Below, piece after piece: positions 1 to 9,040 of a stretch of 64,000 nucleotides of DNA (positions within the stretch are counted from its first letter, which is position 1; each line of letters begins with the position of its first letter). This stretch comes from Liolophura sinensis (lineage: Eukaryota > Mollusca > Polyplacophora > Chitonida > Chitonidae). The stretch spans positions 1,167,474-1,231,473 of the forward strand of contig NC_088298.1 of assembly GCF_032854445.1 (NCBI RefSeq). The letters run 5' to 3'. A program made the position numbers and the translations under genes. The notes under the pieces are model-generated. The model made no database searches and had not been told where the DNA came from. It worked only from the letters and a program-made list of their open reading frames with translations.

Positions 1-2
1 AG

Positions 3-10
3 TATATATA
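3..10 (+). promoter_or_regulatory. TATA-like tract upstream of the RING-like gene
   Basis: TATATATA lies about 77-84 bp before the ATG at 87, a plausible core promoter distance. It is also the edge of the window, so upstream elements cannot be seen. Short TA runs are common in this genome, so support is weak. Confidence 0.25.
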
Positions 11-86
11 ACATAACCGCGGGTTTGAGTTGATCAGACTGTTACGACATTCACTTGCCTTCAGTTTGGTATTTTCAACCAACACT

Positions 87-1283
87 ATGAATCAACAGGC
101 CGGCAATTTTTTTGGACGTATCGGGGAGGGGCAAAGGAGTAGCTGGGATGAGGATCAGTCTTCATCTTTGTCTTCGTCTTCTTACCACCGGGATGCGGAA
201 GAGCAGTGGACACCATCCCCACCCTCCCCAATCCTCATCATCCCCGATACGCCGACACCACCACCACCATCCGCCGGAGAGGGGATAAACCGCCGTCCCT
301 GCCCCTGCCTACGGTGTGTGGGGAGGGGAGCCGGTAGGCGAGCGGGGGTAGGGCGGGGGATCTACGCCAATCAAGTCGAGGAGGTAACCACCATCACCAC
401 CCCTCCGGCCCACAACAACAACATCAACCCGCCGGCGACACCCAGCCTCACCCAAACACGCCTGGAGCGTTTTACCACACGGAGGGCTCCCGTGGGGCGG
501 GGTGTTGGTCGGGGACTCCCCCTGCGATTGGATTTAAATTCAGCGGAGGGTTCAAACCCAGGTCGGGTTAGTTCAGCGTCACCCATACCAACAACAACAA
601 CAACTCCACCACGAGCATCCAGGTGGCTGACGGCACGCCGGGGACGGGCCCGAGCCCGTCCAGATTCGGAGATGCGTTCACCCAGCCCTACTGCCCGGGT
701 CTCACCCCAACCACGGGACACCAGCCATAACCGCCGTGAGGATGAGAACCGGTTATCATCACCCCTAGCCCGGGTTTTGCCTTCTACCCCGGCTAGGGAG
801 GTAGGGGTGGTTAGAGCTCACCCCAACATACCGCTCCACACAGTTGAACTGGATAATAACAATTACTTAACCAGTGAAGAACGCAACAACCTCGTTAGGA
901 ATGTGGAGGAGCGGTTAAGAGCTCAACCGCCCCTACAATGGTTTCTGATCCCCGCGGCGGTTAGTGGGTTACCGTTGACGAGCGATCCACCAGCAACACC
1001 ACCAGCAGCACCACCAGCAGCACCACCAGCAGCGACACCACCACCTGTCACACCTGGACCGGGCGCAGGTGAGGGGCTTGCGGCGTTCTCGCCGGGTAGG
1101 GGACAGGCATCCAACGATATTCCGACATGTCGGATTTGTTATGCGAGACCGTGGGATGCATGCCTCCTACCCTGCGGGCATGCGGCGATCTGTCTCACCT
1201 GTGCCCGCAAGAAACAGCACTTTTTCCAACGGCCCTTTTCAGGGCCACCCAACTCTTCCCGAAAGAGTACTTTCTCAATCTAA
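87..1283 (+). CDS. Pro/Ser-rich protein with C-terminal truncated RING-like motif
   Basis: Uninterrupted 398-residue frame from the first ATG (MNQQAG). An upstream in-frame TTG at 30 exists, but a TATA-like tract at 3-10 would place transcription start near it, so the ATG at 87 is chosen. Residues about 20-330 are low-complexity, rich in Pro, Ser, Thr, Arg and Gly, with a small Cys-containing patch near the first quarter (RRPCPCLRC). The C-terminus carries CRIC, LPCGH and ICLTC in the order and spacing of a C3HC4 RING finger (residues about 348-372), so E3 ubiquitin-ligase-like or IAP-like ancestry is inferred. The final CPxC pair of zinc ligands is absent: the equivalent place reads RPFSG. 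Six of eight ligands remain, so the finger may be non-functional or frameshifted near 1215-1250. Base composition is much GC-richer than the flanks. The protein family is not otherwise recognised; a cellular, transposon or viral source is possible. Confidence 0.6.
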   Translation: MNQQAGNFFGRIGEGQRSSWDEDQSSSLSSSSYHRDAEEQWTPSPPSPILIIPDTPTPPPPSAGEGINRRPCPCLRCVGRGAGRRAGVGRGIYANQVEEVTTITTPPAHNNNINPPATPSLTQTRLERFTTRRAPVGRGVGRGLPLRLDLNSAEGSNPGRVSSASPIPTTTTTPPRASRWLTARRGRARARPDSEMRSPSPTARVSPQPRDTSHNRREDENRLSSPLARVLPSTPAREVGVVRAHPNIPLHTVELDNNNYLTSEERNNLVRNVEERLRAQPPLQWFLIPAAVSGLPLTSDPPATPPAAPPAAPPAATPPPVTPGPGAGEGLAAFSPGRGQASNDIPTCRICYARPWDACLLPCGHAAICLTCARKKQHFFQRPFSGPPNSSRKSTFSI

Positions 1284-1404
1284 GCACTAAAAAAAGAAAG
1301 AAAAGAAACCCCACACCAGACACAGTCTTCCCATTTTTTTTTTGTTAATTGTACAATTGTACTTGTTCTGATATTTTTTTATCCCAAATCCTCAAAGTCT
1401 TCCT

Positions 1405-1722
1405 AACCTTCTACTCCACCTAATGCATACCTAAAACTTAGAGTTACTTATTAAAACTTAGAGTTACTTAAAACTTTCCCTAATTTACACCCAGCCTGAA
1501 ACAAACAAACCACTGTTTTCTCTATTTATCTATCTATATCCACATCCCATATACTGTTATACTGTTATACTGATAACCTTCTAATCCACCTAATGCATAC
1601 CTAAAACTTAGAGTTACTTAAAACTTTGCCTAATTTATACCCAGCCTGAAACAAACAAACCACTGTTTTCTCTATTTATCTATCTATATCTACATCCCAT
1701 ATACTGTTATACTGTTATACTT
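1405..1722. repeat. Tandem duplication, about 170-bp unit, two copies
   Basis: The stretch beginning AACCTTCTA at 1405 recurs at 1575 with only scattered substitutions. Both copies hold the motif ACTTAGAGTTACTTA, a TATC microsatellite-like piece and a run of TATACTG. The first copy also has an extra internal duplication of AAACTTAGAGTTACTTA. No coding potential is seen. It lies 3' of the RING-like gene. Confidence 0.75.
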
Positions 1723-1756
1723 TACTCTAGTCTACTACACGCTATATCACGCTAGT

Positions 1757-1794
1757 CTATACACATACACCCCGCGGTGTGGAAAAAACCCACC
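1757..1794. repeat. CCCCGCGGTGTGG motif block, copy 1
   Basis: GTCTATACACATACACCCCG followed by CGGTGTGGAAAAAACCCAC is repeated almost exactly at 3541-3580, in both cases just after a TATACTGTTATACT run. The two copies bracket the interval that holds the zinc-finger gene. Its role is unknown; it could mark a duplication boundary or a transcript 3' end. Confidence 0.6.
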
Positions 1795-2049
1795 AAATTT
1801 TCTTGTGTGTATGTATAATGTATTGGTGTTACTTATGTATTTTCAATGCAGGGTGGTTGGGAGGTAGGCAGGCAGGTCAGTCGGTGCAGCCCGTGCAGGG
1901 TAGGCTTGTCAGTATTAGACATATATACATATATTACATATATACATAGCAGGCAAGGTGAACACAACCCCGGCTGACAACAATGTAGCGTCACGCGCAC
2001 AACTCTACCAGGGACTACCAGGCAATGCCAGGCGGGAGATTCTGGATGA

Positions 2050-2183
2050 AACGCGCGGGAAAATGTAGCCGAGATGGATATATGAAAACACGCCCGCCAA
2101 TGATACATCACTTTTAGTGCTCTCACCCAGGCCCGCGCCCCGCGTTTTCCTCCAACTTTACAAGCCGGGGTTGTCTTATAAAA
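2050..2183 (+). promoter_or_regulatory. Candidate promoter with E2F-type site and TATA box
   Basis: GCGCGGGAAAA at about 2053 matches the E2F consensus (TTTSSCGC on the opposite strand). A GC-rich stretch follows, and a clear TATAAAAG begins at 2177. The sequence ACTTTACAAGCCG just before the TATA box recurs at about 3462 upstream of the zinc-finger gene. If used, transcription would start near 2205 going right and run antisense across the zinc-finger gene. A short ATG frame (MRIKRY..., 71 residues) starts at 2471, but nothing shows that it is real. Confidence 0.4.
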
Positions 2184-2760
2184 GACCGATCACCTCGGTG
2201 GCACGTCACTCTACAGCGCTATATCTTTTCTAAGACTCAGGTTTTGATGTATAGACAGTGGATCCAAAACTGAAGTCAAGCAAACTCCGTATCAGTCTGA
2301 TGTATACACTCGCCTTGTCTACACGGACAACAACAAACCAGGATTATAATGCTCTAGTGGTTTTGTTATTTCTTTGTAGGTTCTTTCATACAATCAACCC
2401 GTCTATAAGGTCGAATATTCCGGCCTAGAGGTACGCGAATAAACGCCCCAGAAAATAAATAACATTCTTGATGAGAATCAAAAGGTATATAACCGACCCG
2501 TTAGTAGGTCACTCAGCCCGAGAGGGACACAATGACTCGGTCGCCGTACATGTTTGTACGTGTTTGTTTACATATGATGACGTCATAACATACAGCGTAA
2601 TACATTGTCACCAGCCAAGGCAGGGAGAATGGGTGAAAGGGGAAAAAGGGGAAGAGGGTGAGGAATGCGTGGGAGGTTTGTGGTGACTCGTGGGTTAGTA
2701 GGTCACTCAACCTGCTGCTTGGGGAGAGGAAAATAAAATAATAAAAAAAAAAGAACTTAC

Positions 2761-3195
2761 CGAGCCGTGTTTCCCACGTTGATGGGTCCGCCAATCCCAC
2801 AACCGGTAGAAAGACTCCTCACAGTCTTCGCAATGCCACACACGTTCTCGTTTGTTGCCATGGCGCTGTTGATGGCGGATCAAATGTTCCCGGCGAAAAA
2901 ACGCCCGGTCACAGGTCGGACAGGTGAATCTTTTGTTTGTCTGGGGCTGATGATGCGTCCGCTGGTGCCGGAGCCAATTATGCCGCAGGGTAAAATGCTG
3001 GGCACACACCCGGCAAAAATACTCCTCCGTCGTCTTCTTTTTCTCCTTAGCACCGTGCTGTGTTTTAGCATGCCGTCGCCAGTTATCGCGTCGGGTGAAT
3101 CCTCGATCGAACACCTCGCAGGTAAATAGCTTCTCCGTCTTCTTCTCCTCCAACGTCTTCTTCTCCATATTAACCTCGAAATCCTCTTGATCCAT
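2761..3195 (-). CDS. C2H2 zinc-finger protein, first coding exon
   Basis: Starts at ATG (MDQEDFEVN) at 3195 and runs to a strong splice donor, GTAAGT, at 2755-2760 directly after the residues GKHGS. The frame stays open into the intron but there becomes poly-Phe, so the donor is taken as real and the next exon is not identified. After a Lys/Glu-rich start come four fingers. The first (FTCEVFDRGF) has lost its second Cys; the second (YFCRVCAQHF), third (FTCPTCDRAF) and fourth (WHCEDCEESF) keep C-x2-C ... H-x3/4-H. This implies nucleic-acid binding. A damaged paralogue with the same donor position lies at 8527-8782, and both have CCAAT-rich upstream DNA. The fingers are not specific enough to name the gene. 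Confidence 0.7.
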
Positions 3196-3299
3196 CGTTG
3201 CTTGTTTACTCGATCGCTCGCTCGCTCGCTTGGTCAGTGTCTTCAGGTGAAGTGATCTGCTACTGCTGCACCTGTCTTTTTGTACCTATCTAAGCGGAA

Positions 3300-3480
3300 A
3301 TTCACCACGCGCTGATTGGTTCGTTTTTTCTTACGTAACCTCTTCTCGCACGCTGATTGGTCCGTTTTGCTGGCCCCCCATTGGGCAGTTTTGGGGGTAA
3401 ATCCGGCTCACCCATTGGTCCGTTTTGGCGCCCGGGAGCTCTTTTCGAGCTGTCCCACTGGACTTTACAAGCCGACGTTT
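3300..3480 (-). promoter_or_regulatory. CCAAT-rich upstream region of the zinc-finger gene
   Basis: Within about 180 bp the + strand has GATTGG at about 3316 and 3356, then CCATTGG at about 3378 and 3413 (CCAAT on the gene strand). The last is joined to TCCGTTTTGGCGCCCGGGAG, a diverged form of the CCAAT plus TTTTGGCGCGAAA module that is amplified at 8.8-9.6 kb. It lies 100-290 bp upstream of the ATG at 3195, where a CCAAT-driven, cell-cycle-type promoter would be expected. Confidence 0.5.
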
Positions 3481-3540
3481 TGCCTCTTTTTTTTCTCTCT
3501 TTTTTCCCTATACTGTTATACTATACACTATGTCACACTC

Positions 3541-3580
3541 GTCTATACACATACGCCCCGCGGTGTGGAAAAAACCCACA
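3541..3580. repeat. CCCCGCGGTGTGG motif block, copy 2
   Basis: Second copy of the block at 1757-1794, differing by one base in the core, again preceded by a TATACTGTTATACTATACAC run and followed closely by the 23-bp hairpin. Confidence 0.6.
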
Positions 3581-3587
3581 ACTGAGG

Positions 3588-3636
3588 GGTGACGTCACAC
3601 CTACCAGCCCTTCGGGCTGGTAGGTGTGACGTCACC
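3588..3636. repeat. Perfect 23-bp inverted repeat with 3-nt loop
   Basis: Left arm 3588-3610 and right arm 3614-3636 are exact reverse complements around the loop TTC. Each arm starts with GGTGACGTCAC, so each also holds a TGACGTCA palindrome (CRE/ATF-type site). It closes the GC-rich gene block on the right; beyond it the sequence becomes ordinary AT-rich DNA. It could be a regulatory double CRE, an RNA hairpin at a transcript end, or the end structure of an inserted element. Confidence 0.8.
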
Positions 3637-3639
3637 ACC

Positions 3640-4068
3640 ACATCACCTCAAAAAAACAAATCCCCAAAACCTCAAAAAATGAATCCCCAATACCGAACGT
3701 CACCCACATTCTCAACTACTATTATTGTTCATGATTAGGGCAGAATTGGATTAGAATATATTTGCCATGCCCCGAAATGAGTTTGTTTCACAAAAATAGT
3801 TTATCATGCGCCTAGTTATCATGCAGACCTTTTTGAAAACAAGAATCATTTTCAAACAACCAATCTTCATGCTAAATGTTATACATATTTACACAAATAA
3901 ATTGACGAGCATGATGAGAAAAACTCATCTAATATCTATAGCACTGAAACAAGAAGTTAATTAACATTACTTCTATTTTTTAGAAGTCATAACATATGAG
4001 ATACTGCATGATTATCACACGAAGATTTCACATTTTTGCCTGATTTATTTCTTTCTTTCTGTTAACAG
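3640..4068. other. AT-rich non-coding stretch, intron end before the 4069 exon
   Basis: No open frame or repeat copy is recognised. The right end is a good pyrimidine tract followed by GTTAACAG, the acceptor used by the next exon. Confidence 0.4.
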
Positions 4069-4378
4069 GTTGATGCTTTCAAGACTGGCCAGGTCGTTGT
4101 TCGACATGAATCTGCTCCTCAACAGTGGGATTGCTGTCAGCACTGCCGCGCGATCCCTCAGCTGCCGGACCAGATTCTAGAGATTGTTTGGCAGGAACTG
4201 GTTTCTTACACAGAAGAAATACATGGGAGGTTTGAGGGCATGCAAGAGCTGGCTGAAATACTGCCAGTGTTGCTGGAGAGACAGGGAGAAGGCAGAGTCC
4301 TTGACTCCCCACCTGCCTTTTCCTCAGCTGCCCCCCGCACTGCCTTCCACCCCTCCAGACATGCCATCTACTGTTGGG
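4069..4378 (+). CDS. Internal coding exon of an unidentified gene
   Basis: A 310-bp segment fully open in one frame, bordered by a polypyrimidine tract plus GTTAACAG| acceptor and a G|GTGAGT donor; it enters in phase 0 and leaves in phase 1. It has no internal need for a Met start. The 103 codons begin VDAFKTGQVVV and hold a Cys cluster (WDCCQHC), an acidic helical middle (LEIVWQELVSYTEEIH) and a Pro/Ala-rich end. The codon usage and the two clean splice sites make chance unlikely. No family is recognised. No partner exons were found nearby. The upstream exons may lie to the left of the window, with the GC-rich gene block at 1-3.66 kb then sitting inside an intron. Confidence 0.65.
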
Positions 4379-4379
4379 G

Positions 4380-5360
4380 TGAGTGTTGCTAAGACTTGGT
4401 GCGCACAAGGATGATTGCCATTTTACGCATGACTTGTGCGTCATCCCGGAATCGGCAGGGAATCCAAAGATTTTTGCCTCGACCTTGACCATGGCACTAT
4501 TTGGGATGGGGGGAGGGGGGGGGGCGAAGAGCTGTCTGGTAGGGCTGTTGATGGCTCAAAGCAAGGGAAGGCAGCTTTGAGCCCTCGACGCATGAGTGCC
4601 ATCAAACAAAAGGTGTTTGTGCAAGTGGCACAAATGTAAAACTGCCATTAACTGCAAACTTAAGAACCTCCTTAGAAAATCCTAGTTTGCAGTTAATATA
4701 GTTTTGCATTTTCTGCCACTTTTTCTGTTTTTATCAGAATAATCAGAATTATCTGCAAAACAACTCCTTTTTCCAACCCTTAGTCATTTTGGTTTCCTCT
4801 TAAGCTGCTGGAGTTTACCACATAAAAAATGTTGTAGAACCTATAAAAATAATTAAGATATGGTATATTTTAATATAAGCGTCCAGTCCGACATTCCTAT
4901 ACCATTCGTAGTCCGTTAAGGGCGCTCCAAGTCGATAATCGCAAGATCCATTTCCACAACAACGTTTAACACTAACTCCCGAAGACAAAGGTATGTAAGA
5001 AATTATACAAATAAGAAATAAAGCCGGTAACACACAAGAGAGAAGCGGTCATCAGTTTTCAATGATGCCAGGCAGACAATGAATATTCCAGGCATGAATT
5101 CCATATCAAAGTTCAAATTCGTAGTCCGTGAATGAGTTCCATGTCAAATAACAATTAAACAAGTATCTCAGTCGCGCTTTAATTGCAACTGTTCATAAAG
5201 GCATCATGCTGATGTAATTAGCATGGCTACCTTTACGGCCCCTAGCCCCAGGTTAAGCGGTATTAGATACAGTTTGAAAATGACGAGCGTTACAGACCCT
5301 AACCGATCAGATTATGATTCAAAAGTAACGGACGATTACGTCTTTCCCGTTAATATGTAA
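4380..5360. other. Intronic or intergenic DNA without recognised features
   Basis: Contains a short G-run (4509-4525) and a palindromic stretch around 4637-4710 (TTTGTGCAAGTGGCACAAATG; AACTGCAAACT/AGTTTGCAGTT). No gene is supported. Confidence 0.35.
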
Positions 5361-5367
5361 AGATCTC

Positions 5368-5520
5368 ATGCTACAAGAGGCGCCATCTATGATGTTGCAC
5401 ATGACTTACACGATAGACGGTTACACTGGGCAACCAGCGCCATCTATGTTGTTAAATACCATGTACGTGATAAATATGTACATAGCGATAACAGCGCCGT
5501 CTATGTGGTTGATCACAATG
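5368..5520. repeat. Cluster of AGCGCCATCTATG motifs
   Basis: GGCGCCATCTATG at 5379, CAGCGCCATCTATG near 5436 and CAGCGCCGTCTATG near 5493 lie at roughly 57-bp spacing in a degenerate tandem repeat. The same core returns within the dispersed repeats at about 6772, 7840 and 8140. The reverse complement, AGATGGCGC, fits the core of the CTCF consensus (AGRKGGCRS). Confidence 0.45.
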
Positions 5521-6026
5521 CAGATCGCCAGAGATTCTGAACATTCTGTCCATACCTGCCAACGAGAGTGTCATACTCATTGTAAAATTTGAGAAACTTA
5601 GAATGAAGTCGTTTAATGGAGTATCCTTGACAAACTAGTTTTTGAACTATCAACTTGTGACGCAGATTAAAGTCATCACAATTAACGCAAGATCTGACAA
5701 ATGCTACAAGGCGAGATATGTATACGCCATATGCAGGACCCTTTGGTATATTGCTATCTAAATAAGGATAATTTACAATATCAAAATTAAATTGATATAA
5801 TTATTTGTCGTAAAGGCGGCGTGAAAGGAGACCTTTTTCGTCTTTGTACAGATATAGATCCAAATAAGATGTACCATCAGGACTATATGTTGTCTCCTTT
5901 AAATCCAATGAAGGCGGATAGATTTCGTTCACCGCTTCAGCAATATAGTATCGCATATTATAGCCATATTATGGTAGAGTAGAGTATAAGTATAGTAGAG
6001 TAGAATATAACTATAGTATAGTATGT

Positions 6027-6078
6027 TTATTTATTTATTTCATTGTTGTTTTACGCCGTACTGAAGAATATTTCACGT
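6027..6078 (-). mobile_element. SINE 3'-end fragment
   Basis: Only the ATTT tail and the adjoining GTTTTACGCCGTACT...GAATATTTCAC piece of the main SINE family are present, with an intervening TATAGTAGAGTA microsatellite on both sides (5985-6200). Confidence 0.7.
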
Positions 6079-6217
6079 AGTATAGTATAGGAGAATAAAG
6101 TGGAGTACAATATAGCTATAGTAGAGTATAACTATAGTACAGTATATTTATTTATTTGTTGTATGTATAACTATAGTAGAGTAGAATATAAGTACAGCAT
6201 TCCGTCACATTCCGTTT

Positions 6218-6466
6218 AATTTGTTTATTTGATTTTACGCCGTACTCAAGAATATTTCACTTAAACGACGGCGGCCAGCATTATGGTGGGTGAAAACCGG
6301 GCACAGCCCGGGGGAAACCCACGACCATTCGCAGGTTGCTGTCGGACCTTCCCACGTACGGCCGGAGAGGAAGCGGGCATGAGCTGGACTTGCGACCGCA
6401 TTGGTGAGAGACTCCTTGGTCATAAGGCTGCACTAGCGCGCTAATCAACTGAGCCACGGAGGCCAC
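6218..6466 (-). mobile_element. tRNA-derived SINE, full length, with target-site duplication
   Basis: Read on the minus strand it starts GCCTCCGTGGCTCAGTTG (tRNA-like head; A box TGGCTCAGTTG), carries a B-box-like element, and ends in ATTT/AAATAA repeats after TACGGCGTAAAA. The 10-bp direct repeat CATTCCGTTT flanks it at 6208-6217 and 6467-6476, showing retrotransposition. This is the best delimited copy of a family with about twenty pieces in the window. Confidence 0.9.
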
Positions 6467-6477
6467 CATTCCGTTTG

Positions 6478-8345
6478 AACATTTCGGCTTAGATGAGCCA
6501 TACAGCGCCAAAGACTGGTCCCTGTCTATAGCTGCGTCAACAAGCGGCCCAGAGTTATTCACCCTGAAATTCTCTCTCACAAATGGTATTGCTGATTCTG
6601 ATGTACGAAATACAGCATTTGTTTATACGGCATCGTATGATAAATACGTCAGTTTTAGTCGACGACCGTCAGGTCCAGCGTTACGTTGTACAAAAAACAT
6701 CCACTGAGTTCTGCAAAAACGCCTAGGCTATCTTTAACATATGGGCTTAGAGGAGCCACAACAGCGCCATTTCTGATGCTTAATAATTATTATTTTATTC
6801 AATTTTACATAAAAAGGCACCAAATCCAGAGAATATGACCACAAACACGTGTTAGGTAACATATAGGTAAAAATAAGCTTGTAACTCGGAAGCATACTGT
6901 TATGTAACATTCGCTGTGCCACTGCGCAAGCAGTTCACCAGTTAATCACAAGTATCTAAAATTGGATCATTCATAGTACGAAACTGGACAGCTGAAAATG
7001 ACACAAATCCAACGAATACACTATCGCTGACATCGATTTGACAACAGGCATTGTCCTATGTAAATTTTTTTTTTGCGAGACGAATTTCTTCACCCACCCT
7101 TTTTTCAACCAGGGAAATCACGTGGTCTCTAGCTTCTGGATTGTCTGATAGAATAGCTTGTCACGTCACACAATTATCTGTTGGTATCGAAAGTCAAGCC
7201 TTTTCATGTATTTGCAGAAGCGAATGGCGGCGGGCGATGACCTAGCGAGCATGATGGCAAGTGGGCTTAGATAAGCCCTAAAGCGCTATCAGCGATGTCC
7301 CGATAATTATTATTTTATTCAGTTTTACATAAATCCGTTTAAACAGGTGGGCTTAGATTAGCCATACAGCGCCAAAGGCTGCTCCCGTCTAAGGCCGTGT
7401 CAACAAGCGGCCCAGAATTATTCCCCATGAAATTCTCTGCACAAAATACGGCATGTGTTTATACTGCATGATCGTATGATAAATATGTCAGTTTTAGTCG
7501 ACAGCCTTCATGTCTAGCGTTATGTTGTACAAAAAACATCACATGAGTTCTGCAAAAAACACCTAGGCTATCTAGAAATCTGAAAATGACAGAAATCCAT
7601 CGAACACACAATCGCTGACATCGATTTGACAACAGGCATATTCCTGTGTAATATTTTTGCGAGACGAATTTCTAGATGTGGTCTCTAGCTTCTGGATTGT
7701 CTTATAGAATAGCTTATCATGTCACATAATTATCTGTTGGTATCGGCAGTCATACCTTTTCATGTATGTGCAGAAGCAAATAGCGGCGGGTGATGACTTA
7801 GCAAGCATGATGGCAAGTGGGCATGGATCAGCCTTACAGCGCCATCTATGATGTCTAATAATTCTCCTTATATTCAATTTTACATAAAAAAGGCACCAAA
7901 TCCAGAGAATATGACCACAGAAACGTGTTAGGCAACATATAGGTAAAACATTTAAGCTTATAACTTGGAAGCTTACGGTTATGTAACACTAATTCTGGAA
8001 TGTCTTACAGACTAGCTTATCACATCACACAATTATCTGTTGATATCGGCATTCATACCTTTTCATGTATGTGCAGAAGCGGATAGCGGCCGGCGATGAC
8101 CTAACGAGCATTATGGCAGGTGGGCTTAGAAGAACCCTGCAGCGCCATCTATAATGTCCAATAATTATTGTTTTATTCAAATTTACATAGAAAACGCGCC
8201 AAATCCAGAGAATATGACCACAGAAATGTGTTAGGCAACATATAGTTAAAAAAAAAAGCTGATGACTTGGAGGCATACGGTTATGTAGCACGCGCTGTGC
8301 CACTGCGAAAGCAGTTCAGTAAATCTCAAGTATCGAAAATTGAAC
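6478..8345. repeat. Array of diverged repeat blocks
   Basis: Blocks recur in the same order. One is GGGCTTAGAT.AGCCATACAG with GCGTCAACAAGCGGCCCAGA (about 6488 and 7351). Another is a piece ending CCAAATCCAGAGAATATGACC with a long AT-rich lead (about 6780-6930, 7855-7990, 8155-8290). A third is GCAGAAGC..A..GGCGG near 7214, 7770 and 8071. There are at least three partial copies of a unit of several hundred bp. No frame is open. It may be a non-autonomous transposon family or segmental duplications linked to the zinc-finger pseudogene that follows. Confidence 0.6.
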
Positions 8346-8526
8346 CATTCATAGTACGAAATACGGCATGTGTTTATACTTCGGTGAGTGTTGGGCTATA
8401 CCAACTGAGAAAGAAGAGCCCTTTTTTGAGGTGATGTGTCCGCACTAGACGGGAGCATGGCCGTGCAGCCGTGTAGTACAAACCTTTCGGCTTTTACCAA
8501 ACAGTGTGGTTGGGTGTGTGACTTAC

Positions 8527-8782
8527 CTTTCTGTGTTCAGCACGCGGATGCACGCGCCAATCCCGTAACCCGTAAAAGGTCTCTTCGCATATGTACACCC
8601 GTTCGTTGTTTTTCCATGTCGTCGCTGGTGGCGAACCAAATGGCTCCTGTGGGGAAACGTCCGCAGGTCGGTCATGTTAACCGCTCTTCCGCATGGTGCG
8701 TCCTCTCATGAAGCAGCCAGTTGTCCCGCAGCCGCAGGGAAAACTGCCTGTCGCACATGCCGCAGGTAAACTGAGATCTCGC
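8527..8782 (-). pseudogene. Decayed paralogue of the C2H2 zinc-finger gene
   Basis: On the minus strand, FTCGMCDRQF...NWLLHERTHH matches finger 2 of the gene at 2761-3195. HLVRHQRRHG matches the end of finger 3, and a piece with CEETFYGLRDWR matches finger 4. The frames differ between the pieces, a TGA occurs at 8672-8674, and finger 4 has lost a Cys. The splice donor GTAAGT (8521-8526) is kept at the same place as in the intact gene. The start of the protein and finger 1 are missing: the promoter-module array begins directly at the break (8781). Confidence 0.75.
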
Positions 8783-9040
8783 TTTTGGCGCGAATGGAGC
8801 TCACCCATTGGTCAGTTGTGGTGCCAAATGGAGCTGAAGGAGCTGCTCAACCCAAATTTTCAAGCAGACGTTAAGTTTTTGCGCGAAATGGAGCTCACCC
8901 ATTAGTCAGTTTTGGCGCGAAGTGGAGCTGAAAGAGCTGCCGTCGCGCGTGACGTCACGTACGCGCCTCATTGGTCAGTTTTGGCGCGACATGGACCTCA
9001 CCCATGGGTCCGTTTGGGCGGCGTGACGTGTGACGTCACG
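8781..9040 (-). promoter_or_regulatory. CCAAT/E2F-type module array, part 1
   Basis: Repeated modules of CCCATTGGTCAGTTTTGGCG with CGAAATGGAGCT occur at about 8781-8825, 8881-8935 and 8965-9000, with variants. TTTTGGCGCGAA is an E2F-type site and CCATTGG an inverted CCAAT box. TGACGTCA palindromes (CRE-type) lie at about 8950 and 9031. The array sits upstream of the zinc-finger pseudogene and resembles the upstream region of the intact gene (3300-3480). Confidence 0.6.

Noticed and set aside
30-86. N-terminal extension of the RING-like protein from TTG at 30
   Set aside because: TTG is not a normal animal start, and the TATA-like tract at 3-10 would put the transcript start about here; the ATG at 87 is preferred.
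2707-2760. C-terminal Phe-rich extension of the zinc-finger protein
   Set aside because: It follows a strong GTAAGT donor and a polypyrimidine-like stretch; it is read as intron.
4815-5040. Minus-strand frame resembling a secretory peptide precursor (hydrophobic start, then SVKRCCGNGSC)
   Set aside because: There is no ATG: the frame begins at GTG and an in-frame TGA lies just upstream, with no AG acceptor between. No supporting exon was found, so a chance resemblance is more likely than a peptide gene.
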